Assembly: GCF_015355755.1 (NCBI RefSeq)
Contig: NZ_JACVEE010000002.1
Location: forward strand, 1,116,001 to 1,180,000
DNA length: 64,000 nucleotides
Direction: 5' to 3'
DNA from: Nocardia sp. XZ_19_385
GTDB lineage: Bacteria > Actinomycetota > Actinomycetes > Mycobacteriales > Mycobacteriaceae
Shown in pieces: positions 8,315 to 15,627 of the stretch; positions within the stretch are counted from its first letter, which is position 1; each line of letters opens with the position of its first letter. Both the position numbers and the translations under genes were made by a program. The notes below the pieces were generated by a model. It was not told the origin of the DNA and ran no database searches. It saw only the letters and a program-made list of their open reading frames with translations.

Positions 8315-8926
8315 CTAGAGCTGCGGCACGATGCCGGGACGGATGGTCCGCGGATCGCCCGCGTCGTGGGCCTTCCACCAGTTCTTGCCACCCGCGATGA
8401 ACTCCTCGAGCGGAATCTGTCTTCCGGCCGAATCGTGGATGGTCATGTTGTCGAACCACACGCGGATATCGAGTTCGCGCGGATCGATGCCCTCCTCCTG
8501 GGAAAACTCCAGAACGTGGGAGGAGATGTGGTCGTCGAAGGTGGTGTCGAAGCTGAGCAGCTCGCGCCAGAGCGCCCAGCCGCTGTCGTCGAGATCGATG
8601 AACTCCCAGCCGTGCAGCCGGCCGCCGCCGAAGCTGCGGATCGCCTCGTCGAGGCCGTCGAGCTGCAGCGGTAGCACCTGCGGCTCCACGTCGTCCCAGC
8701 GCTGCATGCGCAGGGAAGCCGCGACTCGGCTGACCCCGGTGAAGGTCAGTTGCACGGGGAAGTCGTCGCTGGCCTGCCCTTCGGCAGGAAGTGTCAACAC
8801 ACCGAGTTTCAGGCGCAGCTCACGCGCCTTGGTGTCGACATCCAGGCCGAGGCATGTCGCCTCGGACAGAGCGGTGTTGAGTCCGGTGGTGTCCAATCCG
8901 TCGAGTAGCCCCCTGCTCACGTTCAT
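8315..8926 (-). CDS. Conserved hypothetical protein, 203 aa (Rv3847-like position)
   Basis: A soluble 203-residue protein starting 'MNVSRGLLDGLDTTGLNTAL'. It has no signal peptide or membrane helix. The C-terminal half is rich in acidic and aromatic residues (for example 'SGWALWRELLSF' and 'DIRVWFDNMTIHDS'). I know of no family function. Its location next to sodA matches the position of Rv3847 in M. tuberculosis, but homology has not been tested. Upstream lies a 497-bp non-coding stretch. Confidence 0.75.
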   Translation of the reverse strand: MNVSRGLLDGLDTTGLNTALSEATCLGLDVDTKARELRLKLGVLTLPAEGQASDDFPVQLTFTGVSRVAASLRMQRWDDVEPQVLPLQLDGLDEAIRSFGGGRLHGWEFIDLDDSGWALWRELLSFDTTFDDHISSHVLEFSQEEGIDPRELDIRVWFDNMTIHDSAGRQIPLEEFIAGGKNWWKAHDAGDPRTIRPGIVPQL

Positions 8927-9423
8927 GCATAAAGGCTACCGATACGACCTTGTGGAACCTCGTATTTCACATTTTCGCCACTGTTTCCGGTTTCCGATGG
9001 AACCGAACGGCCGGTTGTTCCGTCCAAGTAGTTGTCGGGTCCCGCGCGGGTTCCCGCGCCCACCGGCGGATGACCGCTCCGGGATTTCAGGAGGGGAGTC
9101 TCGGATCGGTCGTTCGCGTCCTTCGTTTGCTGACGGTCAACTGAGCTGCGGTCGAACCGCATCGACGCATGTGATCGACTGAGCCGCAAGTTTGCTCTGT
9201 CGTCCGAAAGGCGACCGCGCCCGCGGTTCGATAAGTCTGAACCTGTGGATGAGGTTGTGGATTATGTGGATAACTCTGCTGGAGATATGCACAGGTCCAT
9301 GTGGGCAAGCTGCCCGATAGGGTCGCCGGGGGGAGAACATACCGAAGGTTGAATATCGACGGTTTGGTTTCCACCCCGGCTTCGCCGGGGCAGTAGCTCG
9401 TTCGGCATGGCAGGATCGGAAAT
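8927..9423. other. Long non-coding interval
   Basis: About 500 bases without a convincing gene; the small ORFs here lack ribosome sites and family signatures. It holds the divergent promoters of the neighbouring genes, a cluster of three DnaA-box-like motifs at 9244-9273, and a short perfect hairpin CCCCGGC-TTC-GCCGGGG at 9374-9390 just ahead of the rhodanese gene. Confidence 0.6.
9244..9273. promoter_or_regulatory. Cluster of three DnaA-box-like motifs
   Basis: TGTGGAT occurs at 9244, 9256 and 9265. The third copy reads TGTGGATAA, the exact complement of the E. coli DnaA box TTATCCACA; the others are TGTGGATGA and TGTGGATTA. They are in the same orientation, spaced 12 and 9 bases apart. dnaA, dnaN or gyrase genes are not nearby, so this is not the usual oriC context. 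Confidence 0.45.
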
Positions 9424-9786
9424 GTGACAAGCCCCGAAGTTCCGTCGGTGCCGGTGGAGGCCGTGCCCGCCGCATTCGACAACCCCGTACGCGACGAGGC
9501 GGGGCCCATCCTGCTCGACGTGCGTGAGGACGACGAATGGGAACTCGGGCACGCGCCGGGCGCGATCCACATTCCGATGGTCGACGTGCCGGCCCGGATC
9601 GACGAACTGGAGTTCGACGTCGATCTCTACGTCATCTGCCGGCAGGGTGGCCGCTCCATCGAGGTGGCCAAATATCTTGCGCATGTCGGGTTCGACGCCA
9701 TCCAGGTGAACGGTGGCATGGTGGCCTGGCAGCAGCAGGGCCGCCCGCTGGTGGGCGAGGGCGACCACCAGGCGAAGATCTACTGA
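9424..9786 (+). CDS. Single-domain rhodanese (sulfurtransferase)
   Basis: A 120-residue protein starting at GTG 9424. It has the CH2A-like 'LLDVREDDEWELGHAPGAIH' and the active-site loop 'VICRQGGRS' with the persulfide-forming cysteine. Such proteins shuttle sulfane sulfur between small thiols or proteins in the cytosol. It is followed after 22 bases by a DUF4328 membrane protein and then glpQ1, forming a likely three-gene operon; no functional link between them is obvious. Confidence 0.92.
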   Translation: MTSPEVPSVPVEAVPAAFDNPVRDEAGPILLDVREDDEWELGHAPGAIHIPMVDVPARIDELEFDVDLYVICRQGGRSIEVAKYLAHVGFDAIQVNGGMVAWQQQGRPLVGEGDHQAKIY

Positions 9787-9808
9787 CAATGCCGCAGAGG
9801 AGAATGCC

Positions 9809-10798
9809 ATGAGCGTGGTGCAACCATGTGCGCGCTGCGGCGCGCGCTGGGCCGTGCAATCGACCCCGATGCACTGGTGCCCGCGTTGCAAGGGCGTCCT
9901 CCTCTCGCCCGCGCCCATCGACGCCCCCGCGGAGCGGCGCAACTACCGCTGGATCGCCCGGCGTCCCGACCAACGCACCCGGCGGCCCGCGAGCCGGCCC
10001 GGAACCGGCACTGCCACACCGAAGTACACCCAGATCCCGCGCTGGGGATTGATCGACCCGGCCCCGCAGACCGCCGACGCGCCGCCCACCCGGTGGCAGC
10101 GGTGGACCGAGCGGGTGGAACCGCTGCTCATCGTCACCGCCGCGCTGTTCGCGCTGGCCGCGGTCGCCGAGCTGGGACGCTACGGCGTGCTGCTGCGCAA
10201 CCGCACCCGCCTGATCGAGCCGCTGCTGTTGCGCGCCTCCGATGCGCTCGTCATCGGATCCGCCGTGCTGGCCCTGGTTTTCGCGCTACTCGCCGCGGTG
10301 GCGCTGGTCGGCTGGCTGATCGAAGCCCGCGGCGCCGCGTTCGCGCAGGCCGGCCGCCGGGATCCGCGCTCGGTGCGCACCCTCGCATTGGGCTGCGTGA
10401 TTCCGGGCGTCAATCTGCTGTGGCCCGGCGTCTTCCTCACCGAACTGGCCGAGCAGCGCGGCAATCCGCGGGCCCTGCGCGCGATCCGGATCTGGTGGTG
10501 CGCTTGGATTCTCGGTGGCGCCATGGCAGTCGCCGCCGTGTTTTGGCGGACCGCCGATTCACTGCAGGCCCAGGCCGACGGCGTGATGTTCATGGTCTAC
10601 ACCGATGTGGTCGCCGCCGGGGTCGCGGTGCTCACGCTGTGGGTGGTGCGCCTGCTGGCGGGCCGGGACCTGTTGGGCCGCACCAAGCCGGCCCGGCGCT
10701 GGGTGGTCGCCACCGAGGCGGCCGTGCCCGTCATCGAGCCGGTGCAGCCGGGCGCGGGCAAGGTCGAGAACGAAGACCAGGAGGTTATGGCCAAGTGA
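9809..10798 (+). CDS. DUF4328 membrane protein with N-terminal zinc ribbon
   Basis: 329 residues starting at ATG 9809 (AGAGGAG upstream). The first 30 residues carry two CxxC pairs (CARCGARW and WCPRCK) that form a zinc ribbon. A Pro/Arg-rich linker of about 70 residues and then six hydrophobic segments follow. The 'GCVIPGVNLLWPG' region and the Trp-rich 'RIWWCAWILGG' are typical of DUF4328. The function is unknown. Its stop overlaps the start of glpQ1 (GTGA), as in the Rv3843c-Rv3842c pair of M. tuberculosis, which suggests a conserved coupling. Confidence 0.85.
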   Translation: MSVVQPCARCGARWAVQSTPMHWCPRCKGVLLSPAPIDAPAERRNYRWIARRPDQRTRRPASRPGTGTATPKYTQIPRWGLIDPAPQTADAPPTRWQRWTERVEPLLIVTAALFALAAVAELGRYGVLLRNRTRLIEPLLLRASDALVIGSAVLALVFALLAAVALVGWLIEARGAAFAQAGRRDPRSVRTLALGCVIPGVNLLWPGVFLTELAEQRGNPRALRAIRIWWCAWILGGAMAVAAVFWRTADSLQAQADGVMFMVYTDVVAAGVAVLTLWVVRLLAGRDLLGRTKPARRWVVATEAAVPVIEPVQPGAGKVENEDQEVMAK

Positions 10799-11562
10799 GC
10801 CAGGGCAATCGCGCACCGTTCGTCGTGGCGCATCGGGGGGCCTCGGCGGCGCGGCCCGAGCACACGCTCGCCGCTTATGAACTCGCGCTCGCCGAAGGCG
10901 CGGACGGCGTGGAATGCGATGTCCGGCTCACCCGCGACGGTCAGCTGGTCTGCGTGCACGACCGCACCGTCGACCGGACCTCCGACGGCACCGGCCTGGT
11001 CAGCGAGATGACCCTGGACGAGCTGAAGGAACTCGACTTCGGCGATAACGGCGAACCGGCCGCCGTGCTCACCCTGTCCGAACTGATCGAGCTCGTTCTG
11101 GACTGGCGCAGCCGCCCGACCAAGCTGTTCATCGAGACCAAGCACCCGGTCCGCTACGGCGCCCTGGTGGAGAACAAGGTCCTCGCCGAACTCCAGCGCT
11201 TCGGTATCGCGACGCCCGCCTCGGCCGACCATTCCCGCGCCGTCGTCATGTCTTTCGCGGCCACCGCGGTTTGGCGCATCCGTCGTTCGGCGCCCCTTTT
11301 GCCGACCGTCCTGCTCGGCGAATCCTCCCGCTACCTCGGCGGCGGCGCGGCCACCACGGTCGGCGCCACCGCCGTCGGCCCGTCGGTGAAAACCCTGCGC
11401 GAGCACCCCGAACTCGTCGACAAAGCGGCCGCTGCCGGCCGCGCCACCTACTGCTGGACCGTCGACGACCCCGAAGACGTCCAACTCTGCGCAGACCTCG
11501 GCGTCAGCTGGGTCGCCACCAACCATCCGGGCCGCACCAAGGCTTTGCTTTCCGCGGCCTGA
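10795..11562 (+). CDS. glpQ1: Glycerophosphodiester phosphodiesterase
   Basis: 255 residues from GTG 10795, translationally coupled to the upstream gene. The GDPD signature is complete: 'VVAHRGASAARPEHTLAA' with the catalytic His-Arg and Glu, 'GVECDVRLTRDG' with the metal-binding Glu and Asp, and 'VCVHDRTVDRTSDG' with the second catalytic His. The family hydrolyses glycerophosphodiesters to glycerol-3-phosphate and an alcohol. No signal peptide is visible, so it is cytosolic. The synteny with bfrB and sodA matches glpQ1 (Rv3842c). Confidence 0.94.
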   Translation: MSQGNRAPFVVAHRGASAARPEHTLAAYELALAEGADGVECDVRLTRDGQLVCVHDRTVDRTSDGTGLVSEMTLDELKELDFGDNGEPAAVLTLSELIELVLDWRSRPTKLFIETKHPVRYGALVENKVLAELQRFGIATPASADHSRAVVMSFAATAVWRIRRSAPLLPTVLLGESSRYLGGGAATTVGATAVGPSVKTLREHPELVDKAAAAGRATYCWTVDDPEDVQLCADLGVSWVATNHPGRTKALLSAA

Positions 11563-11606
11563 CAGCAATCGGGCACTACGTTCGATATCTCTAGGAGTTC
11601 TACCGA

Positions 11607-11816
11607 TTGCGTGATCTGCCCACGCTGGCCACCGAGGACCAGCTTCAGGAAATGCTCAATGTGTCCCGGCAGACGTTCGACAGCTGGCGTCGCCGAGGAC
11701 TCGAGCCGGTAGGCAACTACCTGCCACCCGGACGCACACGACCGCTGGCGTTGTACCAGGTGCGGAAGGCACGCCAATTGCACCGCCTGTCAATGGCTTC
11801 CGCCGATACCGGATAG
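11607..11816 (+). CDS. Small helix-turn-helix protein
   Basis: 69 residues. The start is TTG 11607, chosen because AGGAG lies at 11593-11597. The segment 'LQEMLNVSRQTFDSWRRRGL' is a helix-turn-helix of the MerR/excisionase type, followed by 'VGNYLPPGRTRPLALYQVRK', a wing-like stretch in such proteins. It is short enough to be a stand-alone DNA-binding adaptor. Targets are unknown. It lies 44 bases from the end of glpQ1 and ahead of the DUF5926 gene. Confidence 0.75.
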   Translation: MRDLPTLATEDQLQEMLNVSRQTFDSWRRRGLEPVGNYLPPGRTRPLALYQVRKARQLHRLSMASADTG

Positions 11817-11860
11817 CGACCCCGAGGCCCGAAAGGGCCTGCCTGCTACGCTCGCGCACC

Positions 11861-12781
11861 GTGGGTAAGAGCAAGCGCAATAGTCCTAAGCCCGGAGGGA
11901 ACCGGGCCCAGCGTCTCGCCGAGCGGAAGGCTTCGCTGGAGCAGGCGGCGCAAGCCGTGACGCGTCCTTTCGAGGGGCTGGCCGCCGAATGTGATCTGGT
12001 GGCGCTGCGGGAGTTCGTGCCGTCGGCGACCGCGACGTTGAAGCTGGCGCCGGGTGTGGCCGCGGAGCGGTCGGTGGTGCTGGCGACGGTGCTGCCGGGT
12101 GCGGTGGCCGGGCTGGTGCGGGCCGGTGAGCAGGAGACCGGTTTCGTCGGCACCCAGGTGCAGTTCCAGGGCGCGGATCCGAGCGCCGATATGGCGGCCG
12201 CGATCCTGTGGACCCAGTCGGCCGAGCCGGGCGAATCGCTGACCGCCGCCGAGGCGATCGAGGGTGGTCCGCGCCTGGCCGATGTCATCGATCCCGGTGC
12301 GGACCTGGAACTTACGGTGCACCAGGACTTCGACTGGTGGGTGCCCGAGGGTGTCACGCCCGACGCGCAGGTCGCCGCGACCATCGAGCAGGCCAAGCAG
12401 GCAATCATGCCCTCGGCGCGGCTGGATCTCGGTCCGGACGCCGTCGGTGCGGCCTGGTGGGTCGACGCCGGCGAGAAGGCGCACGTCCGCTGGGTGCGCC
12501 CCGAGGACGAGGACAGCCTGATGCTGGCGCTGGCCCGGCTGCATGCCCAGGGCGAGCTGCATCTGGGCGAGGGTTCGCGGTTCGCGGGTTCGTTCCGCAC
12601 GCACGGTCTGCTGGTGCCGGTGTTCGACCTGGACCCGGAGTCGCATCCGACCGAGTGGGAAGCGCCGGCCAAGGAGTTCGGTGTGCGGCTGGCCGCGGCA
12701 TTGGCCAACGACGCACCGATGACGTCGGAGGAGCGCCGGTCCCGCGACGGGTTGCGTTCGCGCCAGGTCACTCTGCGCTGA
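11861..12781 (+). CDS. DUF5926 family protein
   Basis: 306 residues from GTG 11861. The basic N-terminus 'MGKSKRNSPKPGGNRAQRLA' followed by 'PFEGLAAECDLVALREFVPS' is characteristic of DUF5926 proteins. Databases have sometimes called these SecA-related because of a short C-terminal motif in some members; no SecA ATPase motif is present here. The rest is a compact acidic domain. It is a cytosolic protein of unknown role, conserved in actinobacteria. Confidence 0.8.
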   Translation: MGKSKRNSPKPGGNRAQRLAERKASLEQAAQAVTRPFEGLAAECDLVALREFVPSATATLKLAPGVAAERSVVLATVLPGAVAGLVRAGEQETGFVGTQVQFQGADPSADMAAAILWTQSAEPGESLTAAEAIEGGPRLADVIDPGADLELTVHQDFDWWVPEGVTPDAQVAATIEQAKQAIMPSARLDLGPDAVGAAWWVDAGEKAHVRWVRPEDEDSLMLALARLHAQGELHLGEGSRFAGSFRTHGLLVPVFDLDPESHPTEWEAPAKEFGVRLAAALANDAPMTSEERRSRDGLRSRQVTLR

Positions 12782-12930
12782 AGTCGCTCGTGACAGGTCC
12801 AAAATTTGCCGGAAGAATTTTGTGAAAAACGCTTCTTTCAGACTTCTGCTCGGTTAGGTTCTCCCCATCACCGAAAGCTGGTGGTGGTGAGGACCATCCT
12901 CACCGAAAGATGAGGAAAGAAGGCAACATC

Positions 12931-13005
12931 ATGGACACTGGATCCGCTTCCGGCATTCTCGCTCTGCTCACCAAGCTGCTCAGCTCGTTGAGCGCCAAGG
13001 CCTGA
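12931..13005 (+). CDS. 24-residue amphipathic peptide gene
   Basis: ATG at 12931 preceded by AAGG at 12920-12923 (7-base spacing), then 24 codons and TGA at 13003-13005. The N-terminus is MDTGSASG. Residues 9, 10, 12, 13, 16, 17 and 20 are Ile or Leu, alternating with Ser, Thr and two Lys, which gives a textbook amphipathic helix over residues 8-22. The leader holds two small hairpins sharing the motif TCACCGAAAG (about 12869 and 12900). A strong terminator starts 14 bases after the stop. The layout is that of an independent transcription unit. I do not recognise a family; the shape resembles phenol-soluble modulins or small membrane-active peptides, but that is analogy only. Confidence 0.6.
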   Translation: MDTGSASGILALLTKLLSSLSAKA

Positions 13006-13018
13006 TAAAAACTTTGCA

Positions 13019-13064
13019 TACGACTCAGGCCCAGCTCGTCGCGAAGAGCCGGGCCTGAGTTGTA
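13019..13064. terminator. Strong bidirectional terminator
   Basis: ACTCAGGCCC-A-GCTC (13023-13037) pairs with GAGC-C-GGGCCTGAGT (13046-13060), extended by TAC/GTA at the base. It serves the small peptide gene on the plus strand and bfrB (stop at 13077) on the minus strand. Confidence 0.85.
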
Positions 13065-13076
13065 TCGAAGGCTGTA

Positions 13077-13625
13077 TTACAGCGAGCCGCCCGCGGCCGA
13101 AGGCGCACCGGAAGCATCCGAGGGGCCACTCATTTCGCGCGCCATGAAATTCTCCAGATCGAACAGGTTCGAGCCGGCCCGCTCCGCGACGTTGAGCAAC
13201 GTGTGCATCGCGGCGACCTCCTCGACCTGCTCCTTGAGGAACCACTGCATGAACTGCTCGCCCAGGTAATCGCCCTCTTCGCGAGCGGTGCTGGCGAGCT
13301 GGATGATCTGGTCGGTGACCGTCTTCTCCTGCTTGAGCGCAAGCTGGATCGGCTCGATCACATTCTTGAAAGAGGACTTGGCGGAGTCGATTCCGGTGAG
13401 TTCGACGCTCAGGTCACGATCCAGGAAATACTGCGCGATCATCATGGCGTGGTTGCGCTCTTCGACCGCCTGGGCGTAGAAGCGCTTGGCCAGCTGCGGC
13501 AGGTCCGCGTTATCGAACCACACCGCGATCGCAATGTACTGATGCTCGGCATTGAATTCATGCCGGATCTGGTCGTGAAGCAGTTTGTGGAATTTGCTGC
13601 GCGGGGTCTCTGGGTGGCTGGACAT
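13077..13625 (-). CDS. bfrB: Ferritin BfrB
   Basis: A 182-residue ferritin close to mycobacterial BfrB. All ferroxidase ligands are present: Glu in 'RHEFNAEHQY', Glu and His in 'EERNHAMM', Glu in 'KQEKTVTDQ', and Gln and Glu in 'FMQWFLKEQ' (E22, E55, H58, E99, Q132 and E135 in M. tuberculosis numbering). It oxidises Fe2+ and stores it as a mineral in a 24-mer shell. ATG 13625 aligns with the BfrB N-terminus; an upstream ATG 13661 has a better ribosome site (AAGGA) and would add 12 residues. An IdeR-like box lies at 13693-13711. Confidence 0.95.
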   Translation of the reverse strand: MSSHPETPRSKFHKLLHDQIRHEFNAEHQYIAIAVWFDNADLPQLAKRFYAQAVEERNHAMMIAQYFLDRDLSVELTGIDSAKSSFKNVIEPIQLALKQEKTVTDQIIQLASTAREEGDYLGEQFMQWFLKEQVEEVAAMHTLLNVAERAGSNLFDLENFMAREMSGPSDASGAPSAAGGSL

Positions 13626-13692
13626 GAGGGACACATTAACGCTGGTCAGAGCGCGTGTCATCCAAGTGCATCCTTATTGAGCCGAGCCTTAT

Positions 13693-13711
13693 TGAGGTCA
13701 GCCATTCCTAA
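13693..13711 (-). promoter_or_regulatory. IdeR/DtxR-type iron box upstream of bfrB
   Basis: On the minus strand the 19-mer reads TTAGGAATGGCTGACCTCA and matches 14 of 19 positions of TTAGGTTAGSCTAACCTAA. It lies about 70-85 bases upstream of bfrB and covers the end of the preceding ferritin gene. A direct repeat of CCTTATTGAG (13672 and 13687) sits between the box and bfrB. In M. tuberculosis IdeR activates bfrB from upstream boxes, so activation is plausible here. Confidence 0.6.
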
Positions 13712-14250
13712 TTGTTTGTTGCCGCGCCCGCCATTTTCGGAGCACTCCGATCTTGGCGCGCCGGCGTCTGCATCTCGCGCGCGATGAACTCCTCGACATC
13801 GAACAGATCGCCCGCGCCCCGATCTATCACGGCCAGCAGCGTGTTCACCCGGGCGACGTTGTCGACCTGCTCCTTGAGGAACCACTGGACGAACCGTTCG
13901 CCGAGATAGTCGTTCGCCGCGCGCGCCGCACCGGCCAGCTCGGTGATCTGTGCGGTGTGCGCGTTCTCGGCGTTCTGCAGGAACATCAGCGCCGCGCGTG
14001 GCGATTCGAAATCGGGCTGGACCTCGCCGAGATTGCCGACCCGCACCTCGAGCTCCCGATCCAGCAGGTACTGGATCATCCGCAGCGCGTGCGCGCGGTG
14101 CAGCTCGGAGCGGTGATAGCAATGTTTCGCCAGCTGCGGCAAGCGGTGCGAATCGAAATAGACCGCGACGGCCAGACACTGCTGGGCAGCGGTGAAGCCA
14201 TGCCGGATCTGATCGCGAAGCAGGACGGGGAAACTCTCGGTACCGGCCAT
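13708..14250 (-). CDS. Ferritin paralogue with incomplete ferroxidase centre
   Basis: A 180-residue ferritin, clearly similar to BfrB along its whole length ('QCLAVAVYFDS', 'RFVQWFLKEQ', 'FDVEEFIAREM'). Aligned by eye, the E22 equivalent is Gly ('RHGFTAA') and the E55 equivalent is His ('ELHRAHA'), and Tyr29 is Cys. H58, E99, Q132 and E135 equivalents remain. The A-site ligands are therefore lost, as in L-type or accessory subunits. It is located between the LCP gene and bfrB on the same strand. Start ATG 14250; GTG 14259 is possible. Confidence 0.88.
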   Translation of the reverse strand: MAGTESFPVLLRDQIRHGFTAAQQCLAVAVYFDSHRLPQLAKHCYHRSELHRAHALRMIQYLLDRELEVRVGNLGEVQPDFESPRAALMFLQNAENAHTAQITELAGAARAANDYLGERFVQWFLKEQVDNVARVNTLLAVIDRGAGDLFDVEEFIAREMQTPARQDRSAPKMAGAATNN

Positions 14251-14260
14251 GTGTTCGACG

Positions 14261-15529
14261 TTACCGCGTGAGCAGAGCCTCCGGCACCGGTTGATCCGAA
14301 GCCAGCGCCTCGAAGAACTGGCTCGCCCGTGACTTGTCCCACACCAGCACATTGCCGCTGTCGGTGTTGTCGAAGCCGCTGATCGGCACCGTCGTGGTCA
14401 CCGTGTCGCCGCGCAAGGCCCAGCCCAGGCGGGCCACATGCCACAGATGATCGCCCTCGTCGACCTTCAGCGACTTCGCGGTGTCACTGGCCAGTGGCCA
14501 CAGTCGGAAGGGGTTGACCAGGGTCGACCAGCTGGTCGCCTTCTTCAGCAACGCGGACATGAACAGGCGCTGATTGTTCATCCGGTCGATATCGGCGAGC
14601 GCGGTCGCGCGGGAGCGCACGAAACCCAGCGCCTCCGGCCCGCTGAGTTCCTGGCAGCCCGCTTCCAGGTTGATTCCGGCGAGCGGGTCGTCCAGGGCGG
14701 TCGGGACGCACACGTCGATTCCGCCGAGCGCGTCGACGACGCCCGCGAAACCGGCGAAACCGATCTGCGCGTAGTGGTCGATGTGCAGGCCGGTCGCGAT
14801 CTCGATGGTCTGCACGAGCAGTTGCGCGCCACCGAAGGTGAAGGCGGCGTTGAGTTTGTCGCGGCCGTAGCCCGGGATCGAGACGTAGGAATCGCGGGGC
14901 AGGCTGACCATGGTGGTGCTGCCCGACTTCGGAACGTGGATCAGCATGATCGTGTCGGTGCGTTCGCCGCCGACCTCGCCGCCGGTCGCGAGTTCGTTTT
15001 CCTGCTCCGGGCTCAGGCCGGTGCGGGAGTCGGAGCCGACCAGCAGCCAGTTGGTGCCGGGGGTATCGCCCACCCGGCCTTCGTAATCGGCGAGGGCGTC
15101 GATGCGCTGGAGTTTGCCGTCCAGGTGGATGACACCGGCGACCGAACCGACGATCAGCACCAGCAGGAAGATCAGGAACCAGCGGAACGGCCGGCGCTTG
15201 CGGCGGGCGCGGGGCGGGCGCGGGTCGCGTTCCCGGCGGGCTGGTGGAGCCGCGGGCGGGGGAGGCGGGGGTGCTTGACGCCGCTGTTTCGGCGCGGACT
15301 CGTGGTACGGCTGCGGTTGCTGGGTGGGTGCGTGGGTGCGCCGCGGCGGCGGTGGCGGTTGCTGTTGCCGGCGCATCTGCGAGTAGGCCTGCGGGGGCTC
15401 ATAAGCCTGGCCGTCGCGCCGCAACACTTCGGTCGGCTTCAGATGCTGCGAACCCGCCGAGCCGGGAACGTAATTGGGCGGCGGCATCCGGCGTGGTCGG
15501 TTGCTTCGCTGGTGGTCGTCGCCGTTCAT
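14261..15529 (-). CDS. LytR-CpsA-Psr (LCP) family protein
   Basis: 422 residues from ATG 15529. A Pro/Gln/Arg-rich cytosolic tail of about 115 residues is followed by one membrane helix ('FLIFLLVLIVGSVAGVIHLD') and an extracytoplasmic LCP domain. LCP hallmarks are visible: 'LLVGSDSRTG', 'GERTDTIMLIHVP', 'MVSLPRDSYVSIPGYG', 'DKLNAAFTFGG' and 'FVRSRATALADIDRMNNQR', with the conserved Arg and Asp residues. LCP enzymes attach lipid-linked glycopolymers, here probably arabinogalactan, to peptidoglycan. No LytR_C domain is present. The gene heads the two ferritin genes with a 10-base gap. Confidence 0.92.
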   Translation of the reverse strand: MNGDDHQRSNRPRRMPPPNYVPGSAGSQHLKPTEVLRRDGQAYEPPQAYSQMRRQQQPPPPPRRTHAPTQQPQPYHESAPKQRRQAPPPPPPAAPPARRERDPRPPRARRKRRPFRWFLIFLLVLIVGSVAGVIHLDGKLQRIDALADYEGRVGDTPGTNWLLVGSDSRTGLSPEQENELATGGEVGGERTDTIMLIHVPKSGSTTMVSLPRDSYVSIPGYGRDKLNAAFTFGGAQLLVQTIEIATGLHIDHYAQIGFAGFAGVVDALGGIDVCVPTALDDPLAGINLEAGCQELSGPEALGFVRSRATALADIDRMNNQRLFMSALLKKATSWSTLVNPFRLWPLASDTAKSLKVDEGDHLWHVARLGWALRGDTVTTTVPISGFDNTDSGNVLVWDKSRASQFFEALASDQPVPEALLTR

Positions 15530-15627
15530 CACTCTGACTTTACTGATCGAAGGGTTGCACGCTGGGGGAAGCGGCTCACGAACGGCATATAGCCGTCCTC
15601 TATCGATACTGCCCGAGCCGCATTCCG

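Noticed and set aside
9244..9273. DnaA boxes as the chromosomal origin
   Set aside because: Only three boxes are present, and dnaA, dnaN, recF and gyrase genes are absent from the neighbourhood.
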